The notes under the pieces were generated by a model. That model made no database searches. It was given only the letters and a program-made list of their open reading frames with translations, and had not been told where the DNA came from. The translations under genes and the position numbers were made by a program. This document shows positions 10,679-11,334 of a DNA stretch of 11,334 nucleotides, piece after piece; the first letter of the stretch is position 1, and every line of letters begins with the position of its first letter. Origin of the DNA: Acidobacteria bacterium RIFCSPHIGHO2_01_FULL_67_28 (GTDB lineage: Bacteria > Acidobacteriota > Terriglobia > Acidiferrales > 2-02-FULL-67-57); contig MEKM01000026.1 in assembly GCA_001766965.1 (NCBI GenBank), positions 1-11,334 on the forward strand, read 5' to 3'.

Positions 10679-10684
10679 TACAAT
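10655..10684 (+). promoter_or_regulatory. candidate promoter of the thermonuclease-like gene
   Basis: TACAAT (10679-10684, five of six) ends 9 nt before ATG 10694. An upstream TCGAAA (10655-10660, four of six) with 18-bp spacing could act as -35 and lies within the AAACTCG tandem. No Shine-Dalgarno is present, so a leaderless or near-leaderless transcript is possible. Confidence 0.45.
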
Positions 10685-10693
10685 GGCTCCGCG

Positions 10694-11245
10694 ATGCGCA
10701 TTCGCCTGGGTCGTCGGAGGCTGTCGCTCGGCGCGGTGGTCCTGTTGCTGGCTTTGCTGGTGCTGCTGCGCGGGCCGCGGCTGCTGGATGACCTCTTCCG
10801 GCCAGAGCCGGGGCCGCACGAAGGCTGGTACACCGTGGCGCGTGTGGTGGACGGCGACACGCTGGTCGTCTCGCCCAGCCCCAACCCGGCTTCGAGCGAG
10901 GGCGACCGCGTCCGGCTCATCGGTGTGGATACGCCGGAAAGCGTCGCGCCCAGCCGCCCCGTCGAGCGCTTCGGAAAGGAAGCCTCCGAGTTCACCCGCC
11001 GCCTCTGCGAAGGCCGGCGCGTGCGGCTCGTCTTTGACCCGGCGCAAACGCAGGACCGCTACGGCCGCACGCTCGCCTATGTCTATCTCGAAGACGGAAC
11101 CTTCTTGAACGCCGAGATCATCCGCCAGGGCTACGGCTTCGCCTACACCCGCTTTCCGTTCGCTTATCTTGAAGAGTTCCGCGCCCTGGAGCGCGAAGCC
11201 CGCGACGCCCGCCGCGGCCTCTGGAGCGAGCCCCAAGGAGAGTAA
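10694..11245 (+). CDS. membrane-anchored or exported thermonuclease (SNase-fold) protein
   Basis: This 183-aa protein has a basic start (MRIRLGRRR) and one hydrophobic segment (about 12-26), so it is anchored or secreted. The staphylococcal-nuclease (OB) fold covers about 45-178: VVDGDTLVV (51-59, D53 equals SNase D21), VRLIGVDTPE (73-82, R74, D79 and E82 equal R35, D40 and E43), DRYGRTLAYVYL (121-132, R125 equals R87), and RQGYGFAY and ARRGLW near the end. All catalytic positions are present, so calcium-dependent DNA/RNA cleavage is expected outside the cytoplasm. ATG 10694 is the only start that keeps the n-region. The decarboxylase gene begins 2 nt after its TAA, with its Shine-Dalgarno inside this gene. 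Confidence 0.85.
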   Translation: MRIRLGRRRLSLGAVVLLLALLVLLRGPRLLDDLFRPEPGPHEGWYTVARVVDGDTLVVSPSPNPASSEGDRVRLIGVDTPESVAPSRPVERFGKEASEFTRRLCEGRRVRLVFDPAQTQDRYGRTLAYVYLEDGTFLNAEIIRQGYGFAYTRFPFAYLEEFRALEREARDARRGLWSEPQGE

Positions 11246-11247
11246 CG

Positions 11248-11334
11248 ATGCCACCCGAAGAGAAAAGCTTCCACATGACCACCGAGGAGTTCCGCCGTTA
11301 CGGGCGCGCGGTGGTTGATTGGATCGCCGACTAC
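11248..11334 (+). CDS. PLP-dependent group II decarboxylase, N-terminal fragment (cut by window end)
   Basis: Only 29 codons are visible. MTTEEFRRYGRAVVDWIADY (10-29) matches the N-terminal helix of aromatic-L-amino-acid decarboxylase-type enzymes (pattern EFRxxGxxxVDWIADY). The ATG at 11248 has AAGGAGAG 6-7 nt upstream, within the end of the thermonuclease-like gene. An internal ATG at 11275 is less well placed. The substrate (aromatic amino acid, glutamate or other) cannot be told from this fragment. Confidence 0.75.
   Translation, partial: MPPEEKSFHMTTEEFRRYGRAVVDWIADY

Noticed and set aside
9998..11254. A 418-codon minus-strand open frame across the receiver and thermonuclease genes
   Set aside because: It runs through two recognisable plus-strand genes, the tandem repeats and the hairpin array, and it shows no domain of its own.

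Overview
This is a GC-rich bacterial chromosomal window with short operons, transcribed mostly rightward, separated by intergenic spacers that are unusually full of short dispersed repeats and hairpins. The gene content (PEGA/TPR exported protein, NuoI of the CIAC/CMFC type, bactofilin paired with a methyltransferase-like gene, Spy/CpxP-like exported protein, group II PLP decarboxylase) together with the GTCATTCTGAGCG-type repeats suggests an Acidobacteriota-like soil or metagenomic bacterium. That assignment is inference from style; there is no taxonomic marker gene here.

Layout. 1-600: two copies of a MITE-like repeat around a 55-aa DUF2892-like membrane protein. 596-2904: an ICMT/PEMT-type membrane methyltransferase followed closely by an exported PEGA/TPR protein. 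2905-3063: a terminator and an array of GGCT-RAA-GCC hairpins. 3064-3525: tRNA adenosine deaminase tadA. 3526-3727: terminator plus two repeats. 3710-4553, minus strand: tRNA-Ser(CGA) and an exported or membrane-anchored SAM methyltransferase. 4596-5457: nuoI set among four repeats. 5517-7505: a 70-aa membrane protein, a divergent GalT-like protein and a YdcF/SanA-like DUF218 protein (the last two overlap by ATGA). 7602-8771: bactofilin and a degenerate methyltransferase-fold protein. 8912-9875, minus strand: a Spy/CpxP-like protein and a 98-aa protein of unknown function. 9951-10111: hairpin array. 10142-11334: a stand-alone degenerate receiver domain, a membrane-anchored thermonuclease-fold protein, and the first 29 codons of a PLP-dependent decarboxylase.

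The most distinctive signal is the repeat ecology. There are seven copies of a roughly 85-120 bp imperfect palindrome (GTCAT...ATGAC) in two subfamilies whose inner stems covary, and six copies of a 20-nt palindromic module (consensus CCCYGAGCGNAGYCGARGGG). Five of those six lie inside reading frames at protein termini, and one lies inside a MITE copy. Two further hairpin families fill spacers, and one shows covarying stem pairs. Repeats appear to supply signal-peptide n-regions, a linker, C-terminal tails and stop codons.

Two further points deserve attention. The GalT-like protein keeps all four apparent zinc ligands but has Cys in place of the catalytic His nucleophile. Several genes without a Shine-Dalgarno sequence have a -10-like hexamer only 6-10 nt before the start codon, which would fit leaderless mRNAs. 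No CRISPR array, phage module, integrase or transposase gene was seen.
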